From assembly GCA_916610825.1 (NCBI GenBank), contig OU744451.1, forward strand, positions 7,879,441 through 7,943,440: 64,000 nucleotides of DNA, in the 5' to 3' direction. Positions 14,793-26,800 of this stretch are shown here, one piece after another. The position numbers were made by a program, and so were the translations under genes. Source of the DNA: Haliclystus octoradiatus (taxonomy: Eukaryota; Cnidaria; Staurozoa; Stauromedusae; Haliclystidae). Every line of letters begins with the position of its first letter. Position 1 is the stretch's first letter. The notes below the pieces were generated by a model. It was given only the letters and a program-made list of their open reading frames with translations, ran no database searches and was not told the DNA's origin.

Positions 14793-14817
14793 AAACCTGT
14801 ATTTGAAATATACATAT

Positions 14818-17800
14818 TTACAAAGCAGTGATGTCAGGATTAGCAGTGTCATTAGAAGCAACTTTCTTATAATCCTCTTTTCCAGTAGTATTAACTCCTT
14901 CGTCATCGTTTAATATTTCTTCTGGCTTACAAAAATACCAACCAAGAAAATACAGAATAGTTGCAAGGACTGGAATAAAAAAAATAACAACATAATCTGA
15001 GCATGATAATTGTAATTTAGAAATTGGAAACTCATTATAATAAATGACATAAATCAGAGTCGGCATGTATTATTGCACGTATTTAATTCTGAGCTGCCGG
15101 TCTTGAGCTTGTAGTATATAAGATTTTAGCCTCTTGTCATTAAGCCTCTCCATCATGTATTCCAATATTTAATCATTGAATTCACTTATATAACAATATC
15201 AAATAACAGTCCTCTCCCTACCGTCATTAGAACAAGACATAAATAACGATTCATCACTGTCTCGTCTATGTATATATTTTCTAGCAACGATTTATCCTAT
15301 ATCTTAATCCACCATCGTTACAAGCTCACTTGTCAAAACGAGTTTGTGTAGTATAGTAATAGAACTGACTAACAGGGTCTGACAAAAGGTTCAGCCTTCT
15401 GGAATCCTAAAGGCTTTTCAACATTTTCTTCTGATTTTCTTGTTGAGGTTTGACCAGAAAATCATTAAAAACATCAATTTTCTTCTGGATTTTGTCTAGC
15501 CTTCCGGGATCTAGGACCCCAGGATCCCCACTTTTGTCGGACCCTGCTGACTAAAATTGGATGTTAACCCAGATTAATACAATTACATGGATAATGGATT
15601 GTGTTCTCATTAATGTTGATTTGGAAAACGATTCTACAGACCAGTCATTTCTGCAGTAGGGGCATATTCACCAAAATAAAATCATTGTTTATTCAAGCAT
15701 TGTAAATTGCAATCTTTCTTCAACATAGCTTTTCTTTGGTGAAAATCACCTCGTTTATATTCACCGCGCTGATGTCATAATTCTTAATCATATTTTAAAA
15801 CTCTCCGAATCTATTATGAATGCAATAGTCAAACACAGCCAGTCAATTATATACGCTATTGCATATATTCATCCAATCGCTCTTATAAATGATAGGTTAT
15901 CTACAACAAACGCTTATTGTTTAACTCATTCTTACCACGCCATACCCTCCTAAGTTTCAAAATAAATAGCAATACTCTGATGTCACCATCTATTTTAGTA
16001 TAACTTATGTCTTATAACTTATTAACTTATTTGTACTCCCTGTATTTATGTACTATAATTAATCTGTTGTGAATCGTAATGTTTGACTCCCTATGGTTAT
16101 TGATCACGCAGTAACAACTAAGAGTTAGCATGGTGTTGGTCATGTACGGTTGTGTTTATTGAAGTTCTTCTTTTGCTTACTATTATCTTTACATAAACGA
16201 TGTTACAAATACAATCCAACAACTTTTACAATAACAGGAAGAGAAACACATAAAGAATAATTAAGCTACAAGAATGGTTTATCTGTGTTCTTCTGAAGCC
16301 AGAACGATAAAAACTAGGAGAGTGGGAACTGCAAATCCATTGTTTTAGTAACAAAAGGAATGAGAAACGGCAACTTAATTGTTCCAGGAGCCGCATATAT
16401 TCCCTACTACTTTTCATCAAATTTGTCATTGACATTGGCCTAAATATTAATAACTTTATTGGTTTGCATGCCTTTCTATTTTGTATCTAGTTGGTATATT
16501 TCTTGTGAAGTAAACATTGAGCATTCTATTCGTTTTGTTGAATATGAAATCAAATCAAATTAAAATACTATACTTGTAATAACAATGTTTATCATATCGA
16601 TAAATATTCATTGTAAAAACAATTACTAATTTAATGTTGTACTCACATGCTGTAATTGCTCCAAATAATGCAATCGACGATGACAACTGATCAACTTTAT
16701 AATCATAACAATTTGTTCTTTTTCCACAGCTATTAACACCCCATAATTTGCAAGTATAATCAATGATTGTACCAGATATGATAGGACCAGGTATGAAACT
16801 AAGACCACGCAGGAAGACAAATTGAAGACCGAGGGCATAGGCTCTCTGGTTAGCAGGAGTAACTCTGTGCAATAAATAAAATGTGTAATAAATTAATATA
16901 TATTATATGTGCAATGTTGCTATTGTATATGAATATCAAGAATTATACCATGCAAGCGTTTGAGCTAAAATAATGAAGGACAATGACGTACCCATCGATT
17001 GTTTTCAATAAAGTTTCACACTTAAAGACGCATATAGTATAATGCTTATGTAATTATGTATTATGTAATTATGCAAAGTAATTTATGCATATGGCAACAC
17101 GCAAATAGGATAAGCCTATATATGTCTTCTGACGTGACTTTACCGACTTTTACAAGCTTTTGCTTGTTGCTTTTCTGGTTTTTTTTTTCAATCCCAAGAT
17201 CATGTTAAAGGTACTCCTTGATTTTTATATGACATATTAAGAGGGATCATTTTGATGAAATTTTCATAGTTGCCATATATGCAGTAAACATTGAATTTAT
17301 ATTCAAATTTGGTATTGGAATAATAAGAAAGAGTTAAGAAAGTTTTAGTACTGAAGTTACGATTTTCTTAAGAAAACTTTTTAAAGAAAGTCCCAGTACG
17401 AGTGGAAATAAGTAAAAAAGGATACGTGTTCTATATGCTGGAAAAAGACATACACATCAGTAGTTATATGATATAGTTAGATGTGGTTCAGGGAGGATTA
17501 ACTCAGATGGCAGACAAACCGAACTTCGGATTGGATAATTTCTGAACGACTGTGGTTAAAATCCCCCGTAGGTCAACTCAGTATTGATTTTATTTAAAAC
17601 ATCAAATGATCAAATGAGTATACTATCATCTAATGGTGGATGGAATGGTCTAGTCTGCGTTACAGACCGCGATTCATTCACAAAAGAATAGGAACTATAT
17701 TCTTTTGTGAATGAATCGCGGCCTGTACCGCAGGCTAGGAATGGTCCTGAGGGAATTGCATTGTGAGTAGCTGCGGTGCATCATTGCGCATTGACAATCG

Positions 17801-20800
17801 AGACCTATCCGCTATAACATCTGTTGAAGTTGATCTGCAGTGTCGCAGCTGAGATCAGTAACGAACGTTTAAAATTATTGCCCTCAGCGAAAAGAGGCAC
17901 TCCTCTAGAAATTGAAGAGCGGTACGGGTGCCTTCGGTAGGGCATCCGTCTACATTGCTTTTCCTAGATATGGTTACTAACGTATCTACCTGACATAATA
18001 GTGTCGAATAGCAATCAAGACAGGAATCAATAAACACCCTGCAAACTAAATGCTACATGCCATTAAACCTCTCTATGCAACTATGTTGAAGCCAGACTTT
18101 AACAAACATATGCAGTTACATAAGACACACGCCATTGCTGTATTTAACAGAGATAAAACTTGGGGAGATTATTTAATCCGTACTCGTGACAGTGGCTCAA
18201 ATAGCCACAGTTTGTTATGCTGATTCTAAATCAGAGATCACAATGCAGAGTAGTTGCCTACGATGACCAAATGCGTATTTCATTGAGCGGTTAAGGCAAA
18301 CACAACGAAAGCCTTATTGTGACACCCGGGACACAGGGGAGCATGCCTGTGGCAGGGACCAAAGCCCGCCTTTCGAATGGAATTAAATAAATAAATTAAT
18401 TAGAGTGCCGACTACAAAGCAATGAGCGAGGTGGCAGCAAGGTTGATTTTTAAATTCTACTATGGATTATATAAATCATTACACTCAACTTAAACTGAAA
18501 AACAACTGCATATTATATACCAGCATTGTTTCTTTACTGCCCACTGGGGAAAGCGGCTTCAGGCCGGATAGCTACTCGAGATAGAATCTTTTCTATCTTC
18601 GAAATCCAACCCATGGCTATCGCACTTATAAAAACATAAAAGCATAACAAATATTTATAGCCTTACCTCAAAACAATCATTCTGTTGGGTGTAGCTGACG
18701 TAAACACAGTCAGTAGAATAAGAAAAATTATTGCTAAAAACAGTTCTAAATTTCGACAGCCTCGATCACAGAATCCAACTGTAGCTGTACCACCATATGT
18801 CACGGAATGAGGCTGTAACATACTTTTTGTTTTTAATGACGTAGCCGTTGGCTGTGATGTCCCGTTTATAGTTATGTTTGACCTTGTAGATGATGAATTG
18901 CTATGTGTTATTCTTAATGTGATATTTCCTTGCATTGATCTGGTCTGATCACCCATAATACACGAACAATTTGCAAACACCTGGTAAAAAAAGATAGTTA
19001 TCAATCAGTCTGTTATATTTGCAGTTTTGGCTTCTGAGAAAATTTACTCGTTTGCCAAATCGTAAAATCGATTCAAGTTGTCATATTTGCCATATATGTC
19101 CTCCAGAATATGGAATTATCAATGTGACTGTTAACTTTGTGAATCAAAAATAATTGTAATCTCGCTATTCATTTACATTATTGGTTTGCCTTGCAACTTT
19201 ACCGCAGCTCAATTGTTTACAAATCTGCACTTCTCTTCTCTGGATGCATGTGCACAATTATGAACTGATAGTCAACTTTGAGATTTAGAAAACTGGGTAA
19301 TCATTAAGTGAGAAAGAGATGTTGGCTTCTTTCCTAGATGATGAGCCTACTGTATCAATACGAGATGAATATGATCACTGATCAAATGATCTCATGTACG
19401 TTTGTTTTGATTTTGATTTATTGGACTGTGGAGAACCGTAGAACTGATTCCAGCGTCGATTAGTAGTCAAATATAAGAAAGAAAATCAGTGCTGTCTGTT
19501 GATAATTTATTTAACTAGCTAACTAGACAATTTAATTTATATTTTATCATTATTCTTTCAAAAAAATCCTCAAACAGTTTGTTTCTATATTGCTGACTGA
19601 TCAATATAGGCACCGCGATGATCGAGCAGTACTGGTGCATGTTTTAGTTTAATAAAATGACTATTAATCTGTAAATATAATAAAGATATTTTGAAAACCA
19701 GGATATGCAATAAGTATATATAGTACATTACACTAAAGTAATGCGGGATACTCTGTGAAACAGAGCCCCGTTGACTATGTCATTTCATTTTACAGCAAAA
19801 ATAAATTTTACGTAAATGATTTAACGTATTGGCTTACCGTTCGCCCCAACGCTCCTGTGCATCCTGCATGACAAGGGGAATAGTAACTAACTCCATCTGA
19901 ACCACAGACAGGAAGAAATATTGGCTTCATACAACCACATTTTCTGTTGCAAGTTGATACCAAACTGATATCGTTTAATGTACTATAAATCAATTCACAA
20001 TTGAATATTAATAACAACTAAAGGCGATTATATGAGGATAGCTATAAATTATTAATTTCATCTACTTTTTAGATTACACAAGTGGATTACTTTTGTGACT
20101 TATTTTCACATATTTTAATAACAGTTTCGATTTTTCTTTCTGTGTCGTCCAGTGCACGCAGGCTAGCAATGCCCATACAACCTGACCTCATTCACGGGTC
20201 CTAATAAGCTCCCCAGGAGTTTCCCATGCATATCTTCTAGTTGTTAAACAACGTTTATTTACTTAAAAACATATGTGCAATCTGCAGAGCTATATCTTCC
20301 GGTTTTCCCTTAGGAAAACCTCACAGTCAAAAGGTAAGAAAATGCTGCTTGATTCATCTTCAGTGAAATATAATTTTACTTTATTCAAGTTTGCTTTACT
20401 TGTTTCAATCAAAACTTATTGTATGCATGTCTGTTATCCAACCCTCGAGCGTTCTTGCTTTCCAAGTCTAAATTCGCTTGATAATTTAGACATGAACAAT
20501 AAGTTATTGCTCAAAAAAGACTTGAAAGTGTAAAAATAGACTTTGAGTCAAGAAAAATAACTCTTGCAGGAATTATAATTTCTATGTGTCAAACAATATA
20601 CATTAGTAAAAACTCCCGAAAAATTTTATTGCGCATGTCGGCTCACATAAGCGTAAAAATAAATCCTGTAGCCATCTGATGTAGCCATTCAGCCATCGGT
20701 AGCAGTCCCCTGTCATGCTCCGTTAAGCCCATCGATACTTCCAAAAATAAAAATGGATCTCAAGTGTGCTACGAACGGCAAACAGAATAAGTCAGTCAGA

Positions 20801-23800
20801 AAGAGTATAATGTCGTTTCACGGAATACTTAAAGAATCTGCTTAAATATATTACCTGTTGTAATAAGGATATTGAACACCTGCAATGGTTGAATCCTGAC
20901 AACCAGGAATCATAAATGCACCAGATGATAGCAAGTCAATTATACTGCAGATCAGACAAATTAAACAAGCTGTTTTTGCAGACTTTTTCAAAGGAATCTT
21001 TTTCATGATATATGATCCAAACATTATACCACCTGCAAACGAAAGAAGGTAATAACAAGATACAAAATTTAGAACATGAAATTTCAATCATTGCACTAAA
21101 GATATTGCTTATATATTTGCTGAGACATGTCCAATACAAAGGAGATGATGATACTATAGGAATTAGTACCATCCACCTTCATTCAAAGCTTTATTAAGTA
21201 AAAGTCTACTGAGTTTGGTAATTTAAAGGCACATCGATAATACGGGCAGGATTTAGATGCCGATATCTGCAGCGAATCAAGAAGTTATAGCTATTGAATT
21301 TAATAAAAATTATCCATCTAGCTGCACTCCCTTTGAGAATTTTGAGCTGTTTATGATATCCACATTAAAAGTGTTGTGAATATTGAGTTGAAAACGTTTG
21401 AAATTCACCTGAAAATGATGTGTAATATTACCTGTCAATCCTGGAATTAGGATCAGCCCAAGAACCATACCAGCTCTATCAGGACGAAGACCAAATTTGA
21501 TAATAATTAATTTAGCAAAGAATGCCCCAAAACCAACACCATAAGCAGAGCGTATAGTATATGCGACAACGGTGTAAATGTAAGGTTTATTCTTAACAAT
21601 TGCATCGTTGAGCGTAACATTCCACGAATTGATATCTCTACTGATTTATCATCTTTTGGTAAATGTCCGTCACGTATAGCTTTCTCTCTTTTTGATTTGC
21701 TCTTTTCAATGGAATCTGGGTAGCATATGAGAATCGCGGATGCTAAAAAGAGTAACCATGACGATGCGAAGAAGCTCAACCACCATGCACCAATCCATTG
21801 CGGATCACGGACGTTAAGATTGGCACCTTTGGGCTAGGAGTAGATCAAATTTCTTAGAGTCAAGATAAATGATATACAATGTAGGTTTGGCACGAGAGCG
21901 GTGCCAAGTGAATACAGCCTCCCTGTTGGGGATACCCAGCCCCCTCACCGAGAAAGACGTTTGGTACGTTTCCAAGCATTTTTGCAAATTTTTCTGGTGC
22001 CACCAATGATACAATGTAATGACTTTACTAATAAAGTTTCGCGTCATAATCATCAAACATAATCCTTCAATTTGATTGGTCGGTTACATTGTTAAAAAAT
22101 GTTTGCGAAAGAAACTTGTCCCACGTGTTTAAAAACGCTAAATTTTACATTGTGTTGTTTTGTTTTAAAATGTAGACATAATTATTATTTTCTGAATTTC
22201 GCTTCTGTGATCATCGCTTAAAACATGCTATATCACTCTTTCAAAACCACTCACTGAGTGGTTTTGATAGCATAGATTTTAGAATACAATTATATGTATT
22301 CTATAATCTATGATTACAAGCATGGACATATGAAACTGTTACCTGCTCGATATCCGTATAAATCCGTAGAAAAGACCCACCAATAATCAAGCCGAGACCA
22401 GGGCCAATAAATGTTGTAGCAAACCAAATACCAAGGTACATAGGTGACATTTTTGGAGAAACATTTTCATCGATATAAGCCGGTCCTAACGTATATAATG
22501 GCGCAGCCCCAATACCAATGATCACTTGAGCAATAATAAATATTAATAATGATATAGTTTCAATACTGAACGCCTTTGAAACACAGAATGCTGGTAGAGG
22601 TGGTATTGGCATTGAGCCATTTATAGGAAGCGCACGCATCCTGCACATAGCCATTGATGCCATACCATTTGGACCGCCAAGGACTGTGGGTTCGTAGGCC
22701 CCAACAACTAATTTTGGTAAAGCGAACAACAATGTACCAAATCCTGTGAAATAACCGTAAAATACAGTAATGTCAAAGTAGCCATCATCCTATATCATTT
22801 CTACCTTAGTGGGTAATTCGGGCAATTTTGAGCAAGATGGTGCTGAGTTTCAAAGTGGCAAAAATCGACAAGTTTCAGACACCGAAATAAAATTAACCAA
22901 CCCAATTTAAAACCACGGGACTGTTATATAATCTTATGTTATAAATGTTGGTTATGTTAAACCCTGTATATTTTATACAGTAACAGTTGTGCCCCCTGTG
23001 CAACAGACATCAATCATGTGCTTGGCGATTGATCATGTCAGGTGGATAAAACACTACAGCAACTAGATTGTATTGTTATTGTTATCTTTTATATCTTCTG
23101 TTTTACTACTGTTCTTTATTATTGAATGAACTTATAACATGGTGTCAGATGTGGGATTCATCTGAAAGATTGGAAGCTATTATTATTATTTGAAAGTAGT
23201 TGTTTGAAGTCAGAAGAAATTTCAAGATGGCGGATCATGGAGATATTTCTAAATCTGGTCCTTTAGTTCTTGATGCTAATGCTGCAGAAAATTGGAGAAA
23301 GTTTCTGATGAAATTTAAAATATATTTAGTAACTAAAGAAAAGGATACAAAGCCAGATAAACTGAAAGTCAACCTGTTGCTAAATTTTGCAGGCCCTGCT
23401 GCAATAGAAGAATACATACGGACCATTGGAAGGGGAAAATGAGTTCAACTTTGAAGTTGTTTGTGATAAATTTACAGAACTCTGCTCTGGTGCTAGAAAT
23501 GTGATTTATGAACGATTAATTTTCAATCGCCGTTGCCAAACAGATGGTGAATTGATTGATGCCTTTGTAAGTGACTTAAAAAGATTGGCACTTACTTGTG
23601 AATTTGGCATTCTGAAAGATTCTCTTATACGTGATCGGATTGTTGGAGGATTAAAATCAGATGACTTGCGTGGAGAGCTTTTTCAAAAGCCCCAGTTGAC
23701 ACTCCAGATAGCTCATAGTTTCTGTCGAACATTTGAGGCGTCAGAACGCCAAAAAGGTCAGTTTAGCAGCATGCATGGAGATATAAAGATCAATCAAATT

Positions 23801-26800
23801 GCAAGAGCAGATGAAGATAAACGTACAAATTTTAGAAGTACAAAGCCTAAAAGAAATGTCGGTATTGTGGATATCATCATTCATTCAGTGACCCAAAAAA
23901 TGTCATGCATATACTCAGAAGTGTCACAACTGCAAGGAAAAGGGACATTTTTCAAAACAATGCACACAATCTAAACAAAGCAAGTCTGTTGATGTCTTGA
24001 ATAACAGTGGAGACACTAATGACGTTGAAATCGAACATGCGTATTTCGATTATATTGAAGTGGAATCTTTTTCGGTCTCAAAAACAAAGCGTAAGAGCAT
24101 TATCACAGTGAATATCTCTGGTGTTGATGTTGCTATGAAAGCAGATACGGGAGCCGATGCATCGGTGATCCCTCTAAGTATATTCAAAGGAATTAGTAAA
24201 AAGACGCTTAAAAAATCTAAGCAACCCTTGCATGGTTGGCTGGCGACCAAAGCGATATATCCTGTTGGAAGTGTAACGCTACATACTAAATACAAGCATC
24301 GTAGTGTGGAGTTACCGTTTCTAGTAGTGGAGGGGGATTTTATTCCGTTACTAAGCTGTGAAGCTTGTTTGGATCTGGAAGTTCTGGAGTTTTTGAACTT
24401 AAATCTGATATAGGGACTATGTTTGAGAACGACTTACAAGACAATCAACTTTCAACAGATCCAATACTTAAAGATTACGCTGATTGTTTTAGCAGACGAC
24501 CGGGAAAATTGCAACAGCCAGTTCATTTGGAGGTTGACAAGGACGTTGCACCAGTGGTACACCCTCCTAGAAAGATCCCCATTGCTTTGCTGAAGCCCTG
24601 TCGAAAGAAATTAGATGAAATGATTGCAGATGGGGTTGTTGTAAAAGAAGACAGCAATACAGCTTGGGTATCTTCCATGCTTGTAATTGACAAGAGAAAG
24701 GCTAAAGAGCAAACAATGTCTCCGTCTACAAAAGATATTAGATTGTGTAGTGATCCGTGTGATCTTAACAAGGCTTTAAAACGTTGCCACCATCCCATGA
24801 AAACCGTAGAAGATGTTGCTACTCGTCTTTCAGGTGCTACTTGTTTTGCCACACTTGATGCATGCAGTGGTTTTTGGCAGCTCCCTGTTGACGAAACAAG
24901 TTCTAAATTATTGACATTTAATACACCTTGGGGAAGGTATCGTTTCAACCGCCTTCCATTTGGAATAGCTCCAGCACCAGAACTTTATCAAAGGGAAATG
25001 GAGCGGCTATTTGCAGATATTGATGTGGAGATTATCGTTGATGATTTCTTGATTTACGGCCGGGACGAAGAAGATTTGAACTCTAAACTACGGTTAGTGC
25101 TGGAAAGAAGCCGACAGATTGGTTTGAAATTTAATCCAGATAAAACTAAGTTATGGGTTTCAGAACTGTCATATGTTGGACATTCATTGACAGCTGATGG
25201 ATTAAAACCTGATCCAAAAAAGATTGAAGCAATATCTCAAATGCCTCCTCCTACTGACAAAGAAGGAGTGCTACGCTTATTAGGTATTATTAATTACCTT
25301 GATAAATTTATAGTCATAAGGCTGACATACAAGGACCTATTTCCCAATTAACACAGAAGACGTCATGTTTTGTCTGGGATGCTGCACAACAAGCTGCTTT
25401 TGAAACTCTTAAAGACGTAATTTCAAAGGCTCCTGTTTTATCGTACTTTGATAATTGCAAAGACACTATACTAAATGTGGATGCAAGCAGTACAGGATTA
25501 GGTGGTGTATTATTACAAGAAGGAAAGCCTATCGCTTATGCTTCAAGAACACTAACACAGAGTGAACGGAACTATGCAAATATAGAAGGAGAGTTACTAG
25601 CCATTGCATGGGGTTGTTCGAAGTACCATACTTATGTTTACGGTAGAAAGGTAATTGTCGAGACCGATCATAAACCATTAGAGGCAATATTCCGCAAGCC
25701 GTTGAATGAAGCACCACCCCGTTTACAAAGAATGCTACTACAGCTTAGTCGCTATGATTTGCAGGTGCGATATGTACCTGGTCGTTTACAGTTTATGTCA
25801 GATTGCTTAAGTCGAGCACCTATTACACCTTTACATGAAAAGCCTGATCCAAAGTTTTCCGATATTGTAGGCATCAACTTAGTTACATCTTCTGGCATAT
25901 CAGATAGTAGCATAACAGCGTTCTCAGCAGCCACTAAGAACGATGATGTACTTATGACTGTTCTTGAATATGTTGTAAAAGGCTGGCCAGAAAATAAAGA
26001 CCTTGTCTCAGAAGGAGCTAAAGAATATTGGCAGTATCGGAGTGAGCTATGTATGGAAAATGGACTTTTGTTTAAATCTGACCGTGTAGTCGTCTCTCGA
26101 ACTCTTCGTTCTGATATATTAGATGAAGTTCATGGTGCTCATCTTGGAGATATTAAAAGTTTATGCTTCGCTCGTGACTACGTATTTTGGCCCGGTATGA
26201 CATCGCAGATAAAAGACAGAGTACAATCATGCCCTGTGTGTCTTGCCTTCAGAAACAATCAGCAAAAAGAGTCGATGCATCCCCACGATATACCTGGCCT
26301 TCCATGGCAAGATGTTGGCACCGACCTCTTTGAATTTGGTGGACATGACTACTTGATAGTCACCGAATTCTATTCCAAATACTTTGAAGTGGAAACTTTA
26401 CAACAGAAAACAGCAAACTGTGTTATCAATAACACGAAAAAAATATTTGCCCGCTATGGTGTTCCTGAGAAAGTGATAAGTGACAACGGCTCTCAATACA
26501 GCAACACTAGAGATTTATTTGATCAGTCTCATCAGTTTCAAATGTTTGCTAAGGAATGGGGTTTTAAGCATCCAACAAGTTCACCCGAGTATCCCCAAAG
26601 CAACGGAGCTGCAGAAAGAGGAATTCAAACTGTTAAAAGAATTTTCAAAAAAGCAGCAGCAAGTCAAAAAGATCCACATGAGGCAATTCTAAAGTACCGT
26701 AATACACCGTTTCACGATATTGGGTATTCACCTGTCCAATTGCTCATGAGTAGAAGAACGAGAACAAAAATACCAACCCATCAGCGCCTTCTATTACCAA

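Larger units (their letters stand above)
9136..14817. other. Intergenic region between the two SLCO copies
   Basis: It holds the upstream region of SLCO-A, the inverted-repeat element at 10876, a GTTCCACACCAG repeat at 13380, and short open frames around 14067-14617 that lack family resemblance or splice context. No gene is supported. Confidence 0.6.

Noticed and set aside
14970-15066. Longer last exon of SLCO-B starting near 15066
   Set aside because: The AG available upstream would give a stop codon after the phase-1 junction, and the longer hydrophobic stretch exceeds one membrane helix; the acceptor at 14970 fits phase and pyrimidine tract.
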